A stretch of 64,000 nt of DNA, taken from Enoplosus armatus (Eukaryota; Chordata; Actinopteri; Centrarchiformes; Enoplosidae). Positions 35,320 to 46,690 of the stretch are shown here, in pieces. A program made the position numbers and the translations under genes. The stretch is from positions 18,617,946 to 18,681,945 of the forward strand of contig NC_092193.1 of the NCBI RefSeq assembly GCF_043641665.1, written 5' to 3'. How positions within the stretch are numbered: the stretch's first letter is position 1; the number at the start of each line of letters is the position of its first letter. The notes under the pieces were generated by a model, which saw only the letters and a program-made list of their open reading frames with translations, was not told where the DNA came from and ran no database searches.

Positions 35320-35615
35320 AAAGGCCTTAAAGAACATGTTTTCTCAACCAGCTTCTTGATGATCGATGGGCTCCTACATGAAGACTACATTTCTGCCACA
35401 GTCACAACAGTTTTGGTTATTTCACATGAGCTTTCTATATTGTTTGTTTTATCCTTCTTTCACTGGTTTGAAGTGGGTGGGGCTAAGTTGGACAAATGTG
35501 ATGTCACATACTTCTGTGCGTCAATCAGTTTAGCAACATTTGAATCAAATCTTGATGACAGGTGATGGGCTGTTTGCTTATGTTGCCAGGCCACTATCAC
35601 TTTCACGTCACTATC
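35320..35615. repeat. Family-B dispersed repeat, copy 1
   Basis: Shares GGGCTCCTACATGAA, CACTGGTTTGAAG, GATGTCACATAC, TTTAGCAACATTTGAATCA and TTTGCTTATGTTGCCAG, in that order, with the inverted copy at 41215-41515. A third, interrupted copy is near 44970-45520. Confidence 0.65.
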
Positions 35616-35708
35616 ACCACACAGACCTGATGGTGCAGATTCGTTTTTAAGATCTTGTATTCCAAAGTTTATGCCTCCAGGAAACAACGGCACCAGCTTA
35701 AAGCAAAT

Positions 35709-35714
35709 TTTATT
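35709..35714 (-). terminator. erich2: Candidate polyadenylation signal of erich2
   Basis: TTTATT on + gives AATAAA on -, 132 nt beyond the erich2 stop codon. Confidence 0.5.
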
Positions 35715-35845
35715 TGCAGGTGAAATATGAAAAAGTGCATAATTGTCACAACATCTACAACATGCACAAAGACTGCTGCTGTGCAAAGCAGCGTCAGTAA
35801 CAAGATGCTGTTAGCGGAGATCTCTGTTGTATTGGTACAATAGAT

Positions 35846-38677
35846 TTAGGGGCTAATGTGAGAAGGAGGACACGGCTTGTGTCTGTTCACTTGCTTTTCT
35901 TCTTCTTCATCATCGTCTGATGGTGAAGACGAGGAGCAAGATGAAGAGGAGCAGCTCGAGCTCTGAGATGACTCCTCATCACTTCCGGAGCTTTCAGAGT
36001 CGTTGTCATCCTCCTCATCGTCTTCATCTTCCTCAGTACTCTGCTCCGCCTCTTGCTCTAATGGAAACAGACATGACACAAACTCACGGTGTGTCCTGGA
36101 ATATGCAGCGCAAGTGTTTGTGTTGGTATAAAAGGGGGTAGGGGGGCCCTCACCCTCAGACAGCTTCTTTTGGATCAGCGGGAGAAACTCGGAGGCCTCA
36201 GGATTGTCTGGTTCATAGATGAGAACTAGAACGAGGAGAGAAGAGGCAGCGTTGGCTGACCACACCGGTGGCTGGTTTATTGACTGACAGACATACAGTT
36301 GATGGCTGCAGGATACGTACTCATCTGACACAGTTTGCTGGCCAGCTGGAAGTCTCTGTCCATCATAGCTCTGAGGAACTGAAACCATACAATTTCACTT
36401 TCAGTTTCTTTTAACTAAGCATATCCAAGTGGAGTCAAATATATCTTTGAGTAAAACTAAGGATTAAAATTATTTTTGGCATCTGAAATGAAACCAAAAA
36501 TGAGCCCATTGTGTCATCTCAACAGAGCATGAAGTGATGGTGATCAGTCACTTTACCTCCATTATCAGCTCCACTGGTGCCGTAATGTCTTCATCCTCAA
36601 CATCCTCTTCCTCAGTCTGTTCTTCCTCCCCATTGTCCTCATGCATGGGAAGAGGCTCAACTGCTGGGGCAGTGTGTGTCGTTCCTCCTGGCAACCATTA
36701 TCACCATCATGATCATCATTATTGTCAACAAAACTAAGCTTCTTTTCTCTACGTTTCTTTCTTTGCATTTTGAGTTTGTTCTACAACAACATGCCTGTTA
36801 CTTCTGAGTCTGGGGGCCGTGCTGTCCTCAGCTCTTTCGTTTTCAGCTCTTCATCAGGCTCTGCAGTCAGCTGTGCTTGTTCTTCAACCCTGAAATCACA
36901 TTTCAAAAAAATTCAAAAAACTGTTGGCGATACTTCATTTGTCTGCTGAGCTACTATGTGAATTCTGAGTACAGACCTTGGTGTTAAGTTGATGGATTCC
37001 TTTGGTGAGCACTCTGCACCACAGACATACAAGACATTTAATTCAGCCAGGACACCTTTGATACGAAGTTGTAAACTAAACATTACACTTACTGCAACAG
37101 TCTGGAGACATGGTGAGGAAACAGATATCCAAGAGCATTTCAATAAAATAACATTATTGCATGTCCAAAAGTGGTTAAGTGCTGTTGTTTACTTTTGACA
37201 TATTTAACAAGCATGCACGTACACGTGGAAGTAAGGAAGTGACTTCACGATGAAACAAGAGTTGCACTCCTTAACTTAACATGTCTGAGGGTTGCACTGC
37301 AGTCTCTTTTGAGGCTGCTTTCGATGGAACAGATTTCTCTCTGTATGTTTGCTGAACACTATGTGAAATAGCACTGATGAGATTAGTTTTCCCTCAACCT
37401 CAGAGAGTCCACCACCACATACCGTCAGTGTTCAGCACGTCCCCACTTGGAAACCCAGACTTTTGAATCTTCTGGCAAGAAACCTTAAGAATGACAAAAA
37501 ATACAGCAGTGAGGCAAAACGTGTTTGGGTCAATCCAGTCTTGGTGTGGTCTATCACAGAATACAAACCTGTACAGAGGGAGGCAGTGCACGGGCAGGAG
37601 GACTCCTGCTGGATGCAAAAAGTAGACAAAAGAGTAAGAATTCTCGACGAGCATGGTGCGTTATGACAGGAATGTGTATTTGCTAAGATGGGAGTTTTCT
37701 TACCGAGGTTTATCAGTGACTGTGTTTTTCCCCACTTTGTCTAGAACATAATCAGAATGTGAGCTTGCCATGAAACGCTAGTGAGCAGCATGAGCACCAG
37801 GTGGAACTCAAGTGAAAGATTCTGTCTCATTTCATTATTAAAAGAGGGAAATAAGTCTGGATGTGATGTTTTGTACACTGATGTGAAGTCTGAGTTGCTT
37901 CTCACCATTGGGTTTGTGTGTCTCAGCATGAGCAGAGGGGATCTCTACTGCCAACTGCGTCCAGGTAGAAAGATCAAAATGATTGTAATATGCATATAAT
38001 GTTTATTGGGACAGTAATGTACAATAGCTATGCACAAGCATGGACAATGTGTGACCTATTCAAAGCAACTGGCATCTTAACCTACAAAACAACAATTAAC
38101 AATGTAATCCATGAAAAAAACAGCATATTATGTAGATAGAAAAGTGTGAGTGTTGCAGTAAAACCGAACACAGTTGAATTTATCCGTTAGTGTTTACCTG
38201 TTTCTGTGAACCAGTGGAGGATTTCCCCAAACACTCTAACCTGGACATCAAATTAGAGCAGTGAAGTCATGTAAGGCTTTGTTATTGCTTGTGAATTAAT
38301 TATCATGGATTATAAAATCCTAACATTTCAATACCAACTTAAGGTTTATGTGTGGCACTTCATATTGTGCAGTATTCTTTCAGAGACTATTTAAGGCTAA
38401 AACAGTATTTTTCATAAAAGCCACTTTTTATGTATTTAAGTATTTATTTATTTATTTATTTATTTAACAACACCTGCTGAGACAACATTCGTACTGAAAT
38501 AAATTACGTCATTGACTACCATGTTGTTAATTTACCAGAGTAGCTAGTTAGCTAATAAGCTTTAATTAGGAGATAGCTAACGCTGCACAATGACCTGTAA
38601 GCATTCATTAACAATGTTTTGTGAACTCACATTAACGTGGTTCATGTCAGTAGGCCACACATTGCTCACCTGCTCAT
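35846..38677 (-). CDS. erich2: Glutamate-rich protein 2
   Basis: Function unknown; the mammalian gene neighbours GAD1. Thirteen coding exons in transcript order: 38677-38670, 38240-38198, 37954-37906, 37740-37704, 37608-37569, 37483-37423, 37101-37093, 37013-36977, 36889-36795, 36687-36557, 36378-36321, 36225-36154, 36057-35846. They sum to 852 nt with all phases agreeing, giving 283 residues (TAA 35848-35846). The N-terminal half is low complexity (MSRLECLGKSSTGSQKQ). The conserved core ITAPVELIMEFLRAMMDRD..QLASKLCQMILIYEPDNPEASEFL (about residues 160-205) matches human ERICH2. The tail is E/D/S-rich (STEEDEDDEEDDNDSESS, then poly-Ser with Cys). Exons 1-9 are supported by splice sites and phase rather than homology. 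The 9-nt exon and the GC donor after 36795 are the weakest links; skipping the 9-nt exon also keeps frame. Confidence 0.82.
38436..38466. repeat. (TTTA)n simple repeat in erich2 intron 1
   Basis: About seven tandem TTTA/TATT units between erich2 exons 1 and 2. Confidence 0.8.
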
Positions 38678-38822
38678 GGAGGAAGATAAAGCGACTGCAA
38701 CTTAAGGTGCAAATTGTTGAACTTCTGAAACTTTCCTGTAGTGTTGAATAAGGCGTTGTCGTTTTATAGTTAGCGTTAGCTGACTAGCTAAGTTACGTTC
38801 AGCGGGACAGACGAAAACAGTG

Positions 38823-38836
38823 GTTACCATAGCACC
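38823..38836. promoter_or_regulatory. X-box-like (RFX) motif upstream of erich2
   Basis: GTTACCATAGCACC matches the X-box GTTRCCATGGYAAC at 12 of 14 positions and lies 146 bp upstream of the erich2 start codon. It suggests regulation with ciliary or testis genes (inference). Confidence 0.45.
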
Positions 38837-39663
38837 GAGTCAATGCTGCCTTCAAGTGCTGGAGGAAATTTTGGTTTTGTAAAAATATGCAGGCCAGAGA
38901 CAGATTAATTTTGGTCCCATGACTTTTGGAGTATGGAGACCATGTCAGCTGATAAAAGAGATGATATAATACTGCACGTATAGTTGTTTTTCATTTTAAA
39001 TGATGTGTTTCTGCTTATTGCATGGGTTGTTAGATTTATAGTTAGCCCATATATTAAAGATGTTCTGAAAAGTTTTGTCACATATGCAATGTCTTATTAT
39101 TTGATGAAATCTCATCACATACTACTATCAATAATTCTGCTATCTACTTCCCCTTCAGTTTGCAACAGTAACCATTAAACAGCCACTAAAATACCACATT
39201 GTGAATGCACAAAAGTCATGTTTACAGTCTTTAAACTCTGAAATAAGAGATTTTGAAGGCTTCTTTCCCAGGCCCCTCTTACAAAAAGCCTTGCTGTTTC
39301 TGTCCACCCTCCATGTCGGCCATATTTCATCCAATAAGTAGCTGTAACTGCTACATTAGCTGCGCATACATCGAAAGAGCTGCCCTTAGCCTTGAGTGTG
39401 TTGATGTGCGTGTGAGGATGGAGATACTGTGTGTGTGGTTAATAGGTTCCGGCCCACTCAGCACTTGCCTGTGTTGTTTCACAGTTGTTTTATAATCTCA
39501 GGAAGATATAAACCGTCAAACTGACAGGCTGAAGTCTCAGACTTCCCACAGAGACAAATTAGCACATGACTGACAGGCTCGTTCATTTTCTGCCAGAGTT
39601 GGAGGCACTGTTTAGAGAGAGGTGAGGTTAGTTTGGACTGTAAAATGTGCATGCCTTCTCTCC

Positions 39664-39665
<2 letters not shown>

Positions 39666-39743
<78 letters not shown>
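39666..39743. repeat. Compound (TC)n(AC)n microsatellite
   Basis: About 17 TC units run directly into about 21 AC units. Confidence 0.95.
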
Positions 39744-39744
<1 letters not shown>

Positions 39745-40098
39745 CAATTAGTCAGTTCAGTGAAGTTGCTCGGACTGAGCTCTCTCTTGGGAACCCTGTC
39801 ATGCACACCGACATGCGCATGTGGATTTTTAGTGAGTGTGTACATGTGCATGCCTCCGTGTAAACTGTGCACATCATGAGTGTAAAAGTGGAGAGCCCCC
39901 CCCCCCCACCCCCCCTCCCGTCAGTTTAATTTAATTGAATGTCAATGAATTCTTAATCTTTTAGATTACATTAAAAAAACAGTAGAAGATCAACAAGCAG
40001 ATGCTAGTGAGTCTTCAGTCCAAAAGAATCCAAACAATTGTGTCACATCTCTATTGTCTGTCGGCCTGTCTTCTCAGGTCATCCCTGCGTGGATGCTT

Positions 40099-40112
40099 GT
40101 TGCCATGGAAAC
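40099..40112 (+). promoter_or_regulatory. Consensus X-box (RFX) motif in intergenic DNA
   Basis: GTTGCCATGGAAAC is a full-length match to the RFX X-box (RYYNYY, two-base spacer, RRNRAC). It is 1.4 kb upstream of erich2 and not beside any other recognised gene. Confidence 0.5.
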
Positions 40113-41214
40113 AAACTAATAGATGGAAATGCCACATTAAAGCAGCTATGCCTCTGTTGTTCCTTCACACTTTCTGGTTATGAAGTTTTGTTTCCCCAAA
40201 ACATCTCACAATATATTATCAGCATAACACTTGACCTTGTGACATTCTGTCAGTTGCACACTATGAAAGATTTATAGATATCGAGTTTCTTGTGTAATTT
40301 CTGTAGAATTTGTGATTGGTACATTTTATATATGATTGATGACTTTTGCATATTTTACATGGCACAATTTCAGCTAAAATGTAAGGTCCCATTGTCCCTG
40401 TATGTACACTCAACAATATGCAATGTTAAATGTAGTGTCATCAAGACAAATTCCTGTATGTATATAGTAAAACAAAAATAATGGGGGGAAAAGTCTCCAC
40501 AGTACACTACCTCCTACCTGGAGGTTATTGACCCCTGAAGTCTGGCGATTTGTTGTGAACATGTTGCATTCATTAAATGTTGCTCATGTAAATCTGTTCT
40601 GCTTCGTCCTGCCAAAAAAATGCCCATTCATTTCTTGCAGCATCACAGGTGCACGATTCAAAGAGGTCAGACAAATATCCAGGACACTTTTCATGCATGA
40701 AAGCAGAAATAAAGCACAACCTGTTTGGGCTTCAGTGTTCATGTACATTTTGAGCCAGATATATTTTCCATTTAACACATAGACTGAGGGGTGGTTCATT
40801 TTAACCCTGTAAACCTTACTGGTGGCTCAGTCATTAAAAAACTCATCCTGTGCAGCTAGATGTTGTTTAAACCCACAGGATATTATAATTCTAGAAGAGA
40901 TCCCAATTTCTAAAGACATAAATTGTATTTGGAGGAAATGTGTAAAAGATGATGTATATGATGTCTAGAACATTTACACTTGACAGAACATAAAAGTATG
41001 AAGTATTGATTCAATATTTCAATCATTGTAAATGTCATGGAGCTTCAATGAAGAGTTGGAAGAGTTGAAACCTGAAAGTTATATTGAAGAGGAAAAGGGG
41101 GGACAATTGTATTTTTATGTGTTATTAAAGCATCTGGTTTTCTTTAGTATGCCTCTTTAACTAAATATTCATGACTAAATAAACAACAATTAGAGTTAAA
41201 GTTTGGGGGGAGGA

Positions 41215-41515
41215 CATCAAATTTCCTCCATTCATTGACGATGCTGGCAACATAAGCAAACAAACCAACAACTGTCATCATGATTCAAATGTTGCTAAAC
41301 TCTGATTGGTGCATGGAAATACTGTATGTGACATCGCCCCGTCCTCTTCAAACCAGTGAGAAGAGCACAGACAAAACAAAAAAATACAGAAATCTCTCCC
41401 ATGAAATAACCAACACTGCTGTAACTTTGGCAGAACATCTTGTTTTCATGTAGGAGCCCATTTCTCAAGAAGCAATTCAAGAAAATAGGTTTTCAGGGCC
41501 TTTAAGAGCCTGTTT
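41215..41515. repeat. Family-B dispersed repeat, copy 2 (inverted)
   Basis: Reverse complement of the sequence at 35320-35615, sharing the same ordered blocks with many substitutions. That divergence suggests old insertions. Confidence 0.65.
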
Positions 41516-42099
41516 AGGGTTCATTTATACCCAAGAAATAATAAGACGTATTGAGTAAACAAGCTAACTTCTACCTTCATCTGAACCACGTTTCCTGACC
41601 CAACCAGTCATGTGAAATCTGATTTTACAGCAGTTTAGCAAATGAATCTGTTGATTTCAAATGCCAAATACTGAGGTGGAACATGAGCTGGTAAAGCTGC
41701 TCTGACACTGTCACCTTGTTTTTATGGGGTCCCCCCGCCCCACCCCCACCCCAACTACTCCTGCCCGATAACAGACAGGTGAAAAAAGCCGCAAAATGCA
41801 CACACACAAACACACACACGGCACCAGCTGCCCATCAGGCACACACAGGCATAGCTGCCGTAGAAGGTTGATGGGGAAAATATATTCCACACAGACGACA
41901 TGATAACAGAATCATTTCACACTCCAGTGATCCACTTTGTCTTTGTGTGTGTGTGTGTGCGTGTGTGTGTGTGCGTGTGTGTATGTGTGCATGCACATCT
42001 ATTAATGTGCTGGCAGGTTGCATGTACTGTATGTGCCTTTAGAGACTCTGCTTCTCACACATTTCCGTATGATGAGCCCTGAGGCCGCAAAAGAGAACG

Positions 42100-42500
42100 C
42101 AGACGGGGGAAGGGGGACAGGAAGACACATCGAAGTCCTTCAGGACATCGCAATGTTGAATAATGTGCAGCATGTCTTTCTGTGATGGAACGCCACTGAA
42201 CATACTGTTCCCACTGTAGCATCATTAACAGCTATCAGCATTAACAAAACGAAGCAACAGCATGCTGTCGTAATGACTTCATCTGTGCTGCGTGTTCCTG
42301 CTCACCATACGTTTGTATGTATATGTGTTTCTTTGATGCTCATGTTTCCGTGGGGCACACATGTTTATGAAGCATCTGTGCAGGTCTATCAGTGGGATGC
42401 GGCGTCTGACAATCCATCCTCACGCCTCACGGCCTCTGGCAGGCTGAAGGCTAATAATAAATGCAAATTACAATCAGAGGAGCAGATCGGAGCTGGAGAG
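42100..42500. promoter_or_regulatory. Candidate regulatory stretch with POU octamer
   Basis: Non-repetitive sequence, without dinucleotide arrays, rich in homeodomain-type cores. It includes a perfect octamer ATGCAAAT at 42461-42468, next to CTAATAATAA and TACAATCA. Conservation cannot be tested here. Confidence 0.3.
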
Positions 42501-42854
42501 GATAATTGCTCCATTATGGCTGTGTGTGTGTGTGTGTGTGTGTGTGTGGATGGATGTGTGTATCTTGTATAACAGAGAGAGAGAGAGGGAGGGAGGGGGG
42601 TAACCAAATGCCAGGTGCTGATGTCACAAACAGACTACATAACGGGGCAAGTAAGGTGTTACATGTATTGATTTATTTGTTGGACAAAATTTTCTTTTCC
42701 AGTATGACGGCCAAGTAAGGCTAATTAAAGTGGGTGATGTAACAGCGATTCACAAATCAAAACAGAGAAAGAAAGGTCTACATTGCAAACTGCTCCTGAA
42801 TTTATCTCTACAGAGAAGGCGTATATCTTTCTCACTGACATTCCACAATTTTCC

Positions 42855-42921
42855 TTTTCATTTAATTTATTAGGATCCTAATTAGCTTCAAAACAGAGGC
42901 TAGTATTATTCTTCCTGGGGT

Positions 42922-42976
<55 letters not shown>

Positions 42977-43130
42977 ATATTCACAGACAGTCCACAACAC
43001 ATGACACAACGAAACAACAGAACAAATAGTTCCAAAAAGAAAATACACTACTGGTAAGTAACATAGCTAAATAACAGACATCTATAAATGAACCCAACTT
43101 CCTGTAAAAAAAAAAAAGAAAAACTGTTCA
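42855..43130. repeat. Probable LINE 3'-end fragment with (CA)n
   Basis: Begins TTTATTAGGATCCTAATTAGC and continues CTTCCTGGGGTCCACACAC. That is a motif order I recognise from a common fish retroelement tail. It contains (CA)n at 42923-42975. Family not assigned. Confidence 0.4.
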
Positions 43131-43149
43131 ACACTTGTTGAACTTAAAC

Positions 43150-43450
43150 ACATTTTGGCAAATTTGCTCATTTGCTTTATTCCCAACAGTAAGTTGAGAA
43201 GATTGATACCACCTGCATGTTTGTTCGGTAAATAGTATCCCAAGAGATGGTTAGCTTAGCATAGCATAAAGGCTGGAAGCAGGGGAAAACAGCTAGCCGA
43301 GCACTATCCAACAAAATGACTGTACCAGAACCTCGTTTGAACATTCATTTGTTTAATACATACATGAACCGAAGTGTAAAAATGGAACTTTGTGCTAAGC
43401 TAAGCTAACCAGCTCCTGGCAGTAGCTTCATGTTTATTGACATAACACCT
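43150..43450. repeat. Fold-back dispersed repeat, copy 1
   Basis: The two halves are imperfect inverted copies: GAGAAGATTGATACCACC and GGTTAGCTTAGCATAGCATA in the first, and the complement of the latter (TGCTAAGCTAAGCTAACC) in the second. A related full copy is at 53531-53853. Confidence 0.6.
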
Positions 43451-43902
43451 GATTTTGCATTGTATCTGTATAGAATTAGACAATGAGGAGGGAGAGGGAG
43501 CCAGGAGATGAGGGGTTACACGCACAAGCAAAGTTCCACGAGGCCCTATAATTACAGTGTTTTCCAATACACTTGTTCATGGTTTTATATAAATTTACCT
43601 CCACTAGCTTGTCTACGTGGAAATCATGTTCCTCTGAACTAAAAGCAAGTTGTATAAGATGTCCAGCAATTAGTGACCGAAATATTTCAAATACAACTAA
43701 GTAGTGAAACAGCAAAATTAACTTTTATGCATGTCACCGATATTTGCCATTGAGTGTTAACTCTCAAATACTTTACCAACTGCAACTGCAATACCTGCAG
43801 AAGATCACATTCACGTTTGTCAGTTCATTTCCTCCATTAGATGTCCAGAAAACAGTCCTCACCTCTTTTCCTTCTTTCCTTCATTCATTTCACAGTGTTA
43901 GT

Positions 43903-43903
<1 letters not shown>

Positions 43904-43942
<39 letters not shown>
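43904..43942. repeat. (CA)n microsatellite
   Basis: About nineteen CA units, uninterrupted. Confidence 0.95.
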
Positions 43943-43946
<4 letters not shown>

Positions 43947-44969
43947 GAAACACGTGCTGAAGTGACACACCCGTTTATTGTATTAGTTCTATTAAATCAC
44001 TCTCTTGTTTGTATCCTCGTAACATGAGCCAAGGGCTTTTACTGCTAATATTTATTACACATGCTTTGCTTTTAATGAAATGTTTTTAAGAGGATGACTC
44101 CAGCCTCTGGGCACTTTATTATATGTGTGTGTGGGTGTGTGTCATCATCATAATCATCACCATCATCTTTGACTTCGTAAGCACTCTTTCACTCACTCTT
44201 TCCATTTCTCTGCCACACAGCTCAGTGATGGAGCCGGCCCATCTGTCTCTCTCTCAGCCCATTCATCATTTCCTCTCTCATCAACTCTGTATTTCTTCAT
44301 TTTCTCTTCTCACTCCATCTCTGTCTCTCCCTCACTCATCACCCATTTCAGGGTTTTTTCCCCCCGTTCCACCTCTTCCTTCCGTTCCATCCATCTGCAC
44401 CCCACTTTTAAACTATCCGGTCTTTTCCTGGCTTCATTTTCTGCCTCTGTCGTTTCTGCCGGCCGTCCATCCACAGAGCAAAGAGATGTCCATGAAAGAG
44501 CCTGCGCAGGCTCACTTTATGAGGGGGGCATGATTACCAGAATGAAAAAGTCTTAAGACTGTTAAGTCTTGTTATCAGAAAATGAAACGGATGAATTAAT
44601 CTATAATGATGATTGTGCAAAAACAGAGAACTTGTGCAACACAAGACAGTCCGAAGTCCAGGCCGAGATGCTCTGTGCTGGGAAGTTAAACAGTATAGCA
44701 GCTTGAAAAATGATCTCAGTAAAAAGCTATTAGCCATAAAAAAAAAGACACACACACGTTTTCACACCATCTGAAAGTGAGAGAGAGCCCTTTAAAAGTG
44801 GCTGCATTTGGTTTAAGATATAAAAGTGCAGTGAAAAGGTAGAGATGGCACAACAGGATGCATCATTAACCAGATCTAACAGAGATCCACGAGGCTGGTT
44901 TATAACTTTCTCAGAGAAAAAATGTTGAACTTGTGAAATTGCACGTCCTTTCTTTTTCACACTTTCCTC

Positions 44970-45520
44970 CACACAAAGGCCCTGAAAAACGTTTTCTTTG
45001 TCAACATCAATTTGCTAAAGGTGATGGGGTCCTACATGAACACAATTCATATGATATGCCTGTATTTGTGTGCTCTCTTGCACCTGTAACCACACCCTAC
45101 AGTGATGTCACAGTGTACTGACATGCCCTGGAGTACACTTCTACCTTACTGCAGCAAGATTTCCAGGCCGTGTGAAGCTGCTATTTAATAATATATAAGA
45201 ACTGCGACGGCCCTCTGGCTCTGCCACGGCCCGTGGGTTCAAGTCTTTGTTTTGTTTGGTTGCAGTTATCTTTATTTTACACCCTACAACACTACACCTT
45301 CACCCCTCCACTCACTAACACTGCTGACCCACTGACTGACCATTTCATACATGCAGTTAATATATTCTGTTCCCATTTCTGTAAATAAATGATTGTGTGT
45401 GCATTTCCCCCCTTTTGTCATGGCCTAAGAGCCGGGTCGTGACAGGATCTGAATCAGAATCTGTTGACAGATGGGTTGTTTGTTTATGTTGCCAGGGAGA
45501 CACCACTGTCAGTCGACCTT
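44970..45520. repeat. Family-B dispersed repeat, copy 3 (interrupted)
   Basis: GGTCCTACATGAACAC and GTGATGTCACAGTGTACTG at 45028-45121, and TTTGTTTATGTTGCCAGGGA near 45480-45500, match the family-B order. About 330 bp of unrelated sequence separates them. Confidence 0.45.
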
Positions 45521-45849
45521 GATTAAACTATACCCACAACCTCCTGATGAAGCACATCTCTTATCAATGTAGAGATAAGAATGTTTTATATCTAACTTAT
45601 ACTCTGATTGTTGCTTATTTAATCACAAATGGTTACTTTAAAGCTGCATGAATCCATTTGTTTTGTTGGTCGGCCAGCAGAACAAGCTGAAAACAACAAT
45701 GACATATTATTCCCGTATAAAGATATGGTTATCGTGTTAGCAAACAGTTGCTTATCTACATATTTTGCAGATGAAGCAACATTAGCATTCGTTTTGAGTC
45801 TGTTCTGGTCACCTGATGAATGCAAGTCCAACACTCACCCTGTTTTGGT

Positions 45850-46110
45850 CTCCACCAACTCCTGAGGGAGAAGTCTGACTCAGCTGTGTCCACTTTGTTC
45901 ACCAGCTAGTCGCTAACTTTGTTGGTGGGCCATCTGGTCCTGGACAGGTAGCCCACAGTCTCTTTATCAGACTTTTTTCACCAACAAAAGCTACCTGCTG
46001 CTGAGAGAGCCAGAAAACCAAAACAAAGAGCCAAAAGAGGCCAAAGGGCTCTGTAGAGCTGCAGAGTCGGGTGGTATTTCATCATGGGTGCATCATCCCC
46101 TTTCACATCA
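45850..46110. repeat. Dispersed repeat, copy 2 of the gorasp2-intron family
   Basis: TTTGGTCTCCACCAACTCCTG and TTCACCAGCTAGTCGCTAAC match the copy in gorasp2 intron 5; the end CCCCTTTCACAT is also shared. Confidence 0.6.
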
Positions 46111-46369
46111 CACATGGTTATTTCATGCATTGTTTATATAATATATGTACAGTGTATATATATAAATTCAAAACCCACAGATGCTTTAACATGTTTACAT
46201 TTCTCTTCAGAACACCATCGATCACCAGTCCCTCTATGCTGACAGGTGAGGTGGCGAGGTGGCACCTGGGGAGGAACACATTCTCCATCCTTCCTCTCTC
46301 CTCCTCCTCCTCCTACACCATGTTTTTAACTCCATCTCTCTCTCTCTGTCCGGGACGCAGTTGAACAAT

Positions 46370-46690
46370 GAGGTAATTTGAGTGACAGCCGAGGTGGCCA
46401 TTTGAGGCAAGCGTGAAGGAGACGGAGAGGCCCGAGTGGCGGCAACAGCTCAGCTGCATCTCCTGGCGCGTCATGCAGTGGTGGGGTTACAAAGATTTAT
46501 TCCTTGGGCGCTCCAGTGGCACTGGCATGATTATGATACCATAACACGAGGTGCCATAAAGAAAATGCTGTCAGCTAAATGAAGAGCAGAGCGACGAAAT
46601 GTGCCCGTCATTATGTGATCGATCACGCCTGTCAAGCTCGTAGCCCTCTATCAAGAAAGCTGTCACTGTCAGCTGTTTCCTGTTTCTCCC
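46370..46690. promoter_or_regulatory. Candidate regulatory stretch with a 12-bp palindrome
   Basis: Unique-looking, repeat-free sequence of moderate GC between two simple-repeat tracts. It contains the perfect palindrome GTGATCGATCAC at 46615-46626, whose ATCGAT core is a ONECUT/CUX-type site, and TALE-type TGACAG at 46383-46388. Conservation untested. Confidence 0.3.

Larger units (their letters stand above)
32571..35708. other. Intergenic between gad1 promoter and erich2 3' end
   Basis: No gene found. Contents: (GT)n at 32692-32713 and 33342-33385, a T-tract at about 33031-33043, a repeat-like stretch near 33560-33750 with two copies of GTTTCCATCCA, the composite repeat at 34600-35120, and a family-B repeat at 35320-35615. 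Confidence 0.5.
38837..42100. other. Intergenic, first part of the gap between erich2 and slc25a30
   Basis: No gene found. Holds the composite TC/AC array at 39666-39743, a C-rich run near 39896-39916, an X-box at 40099-40112, a family-B repeat at 41215-41515 and short GT arrays near 41945-41985. Confidence 0.5.

Noticed and set aside
35920..36141. Open frame on the + strand opposite the erich2 acidic tail
   Set aside because: Shadow of the GAX/TCX-rich erich2 coding exon; no independent evidence.
45230..45245. GTGGGTTCAAGTC resembling a tRNA/SINE B box
   Set aside because: No matching A box at the correct distance and no cloverleaf could be folded.
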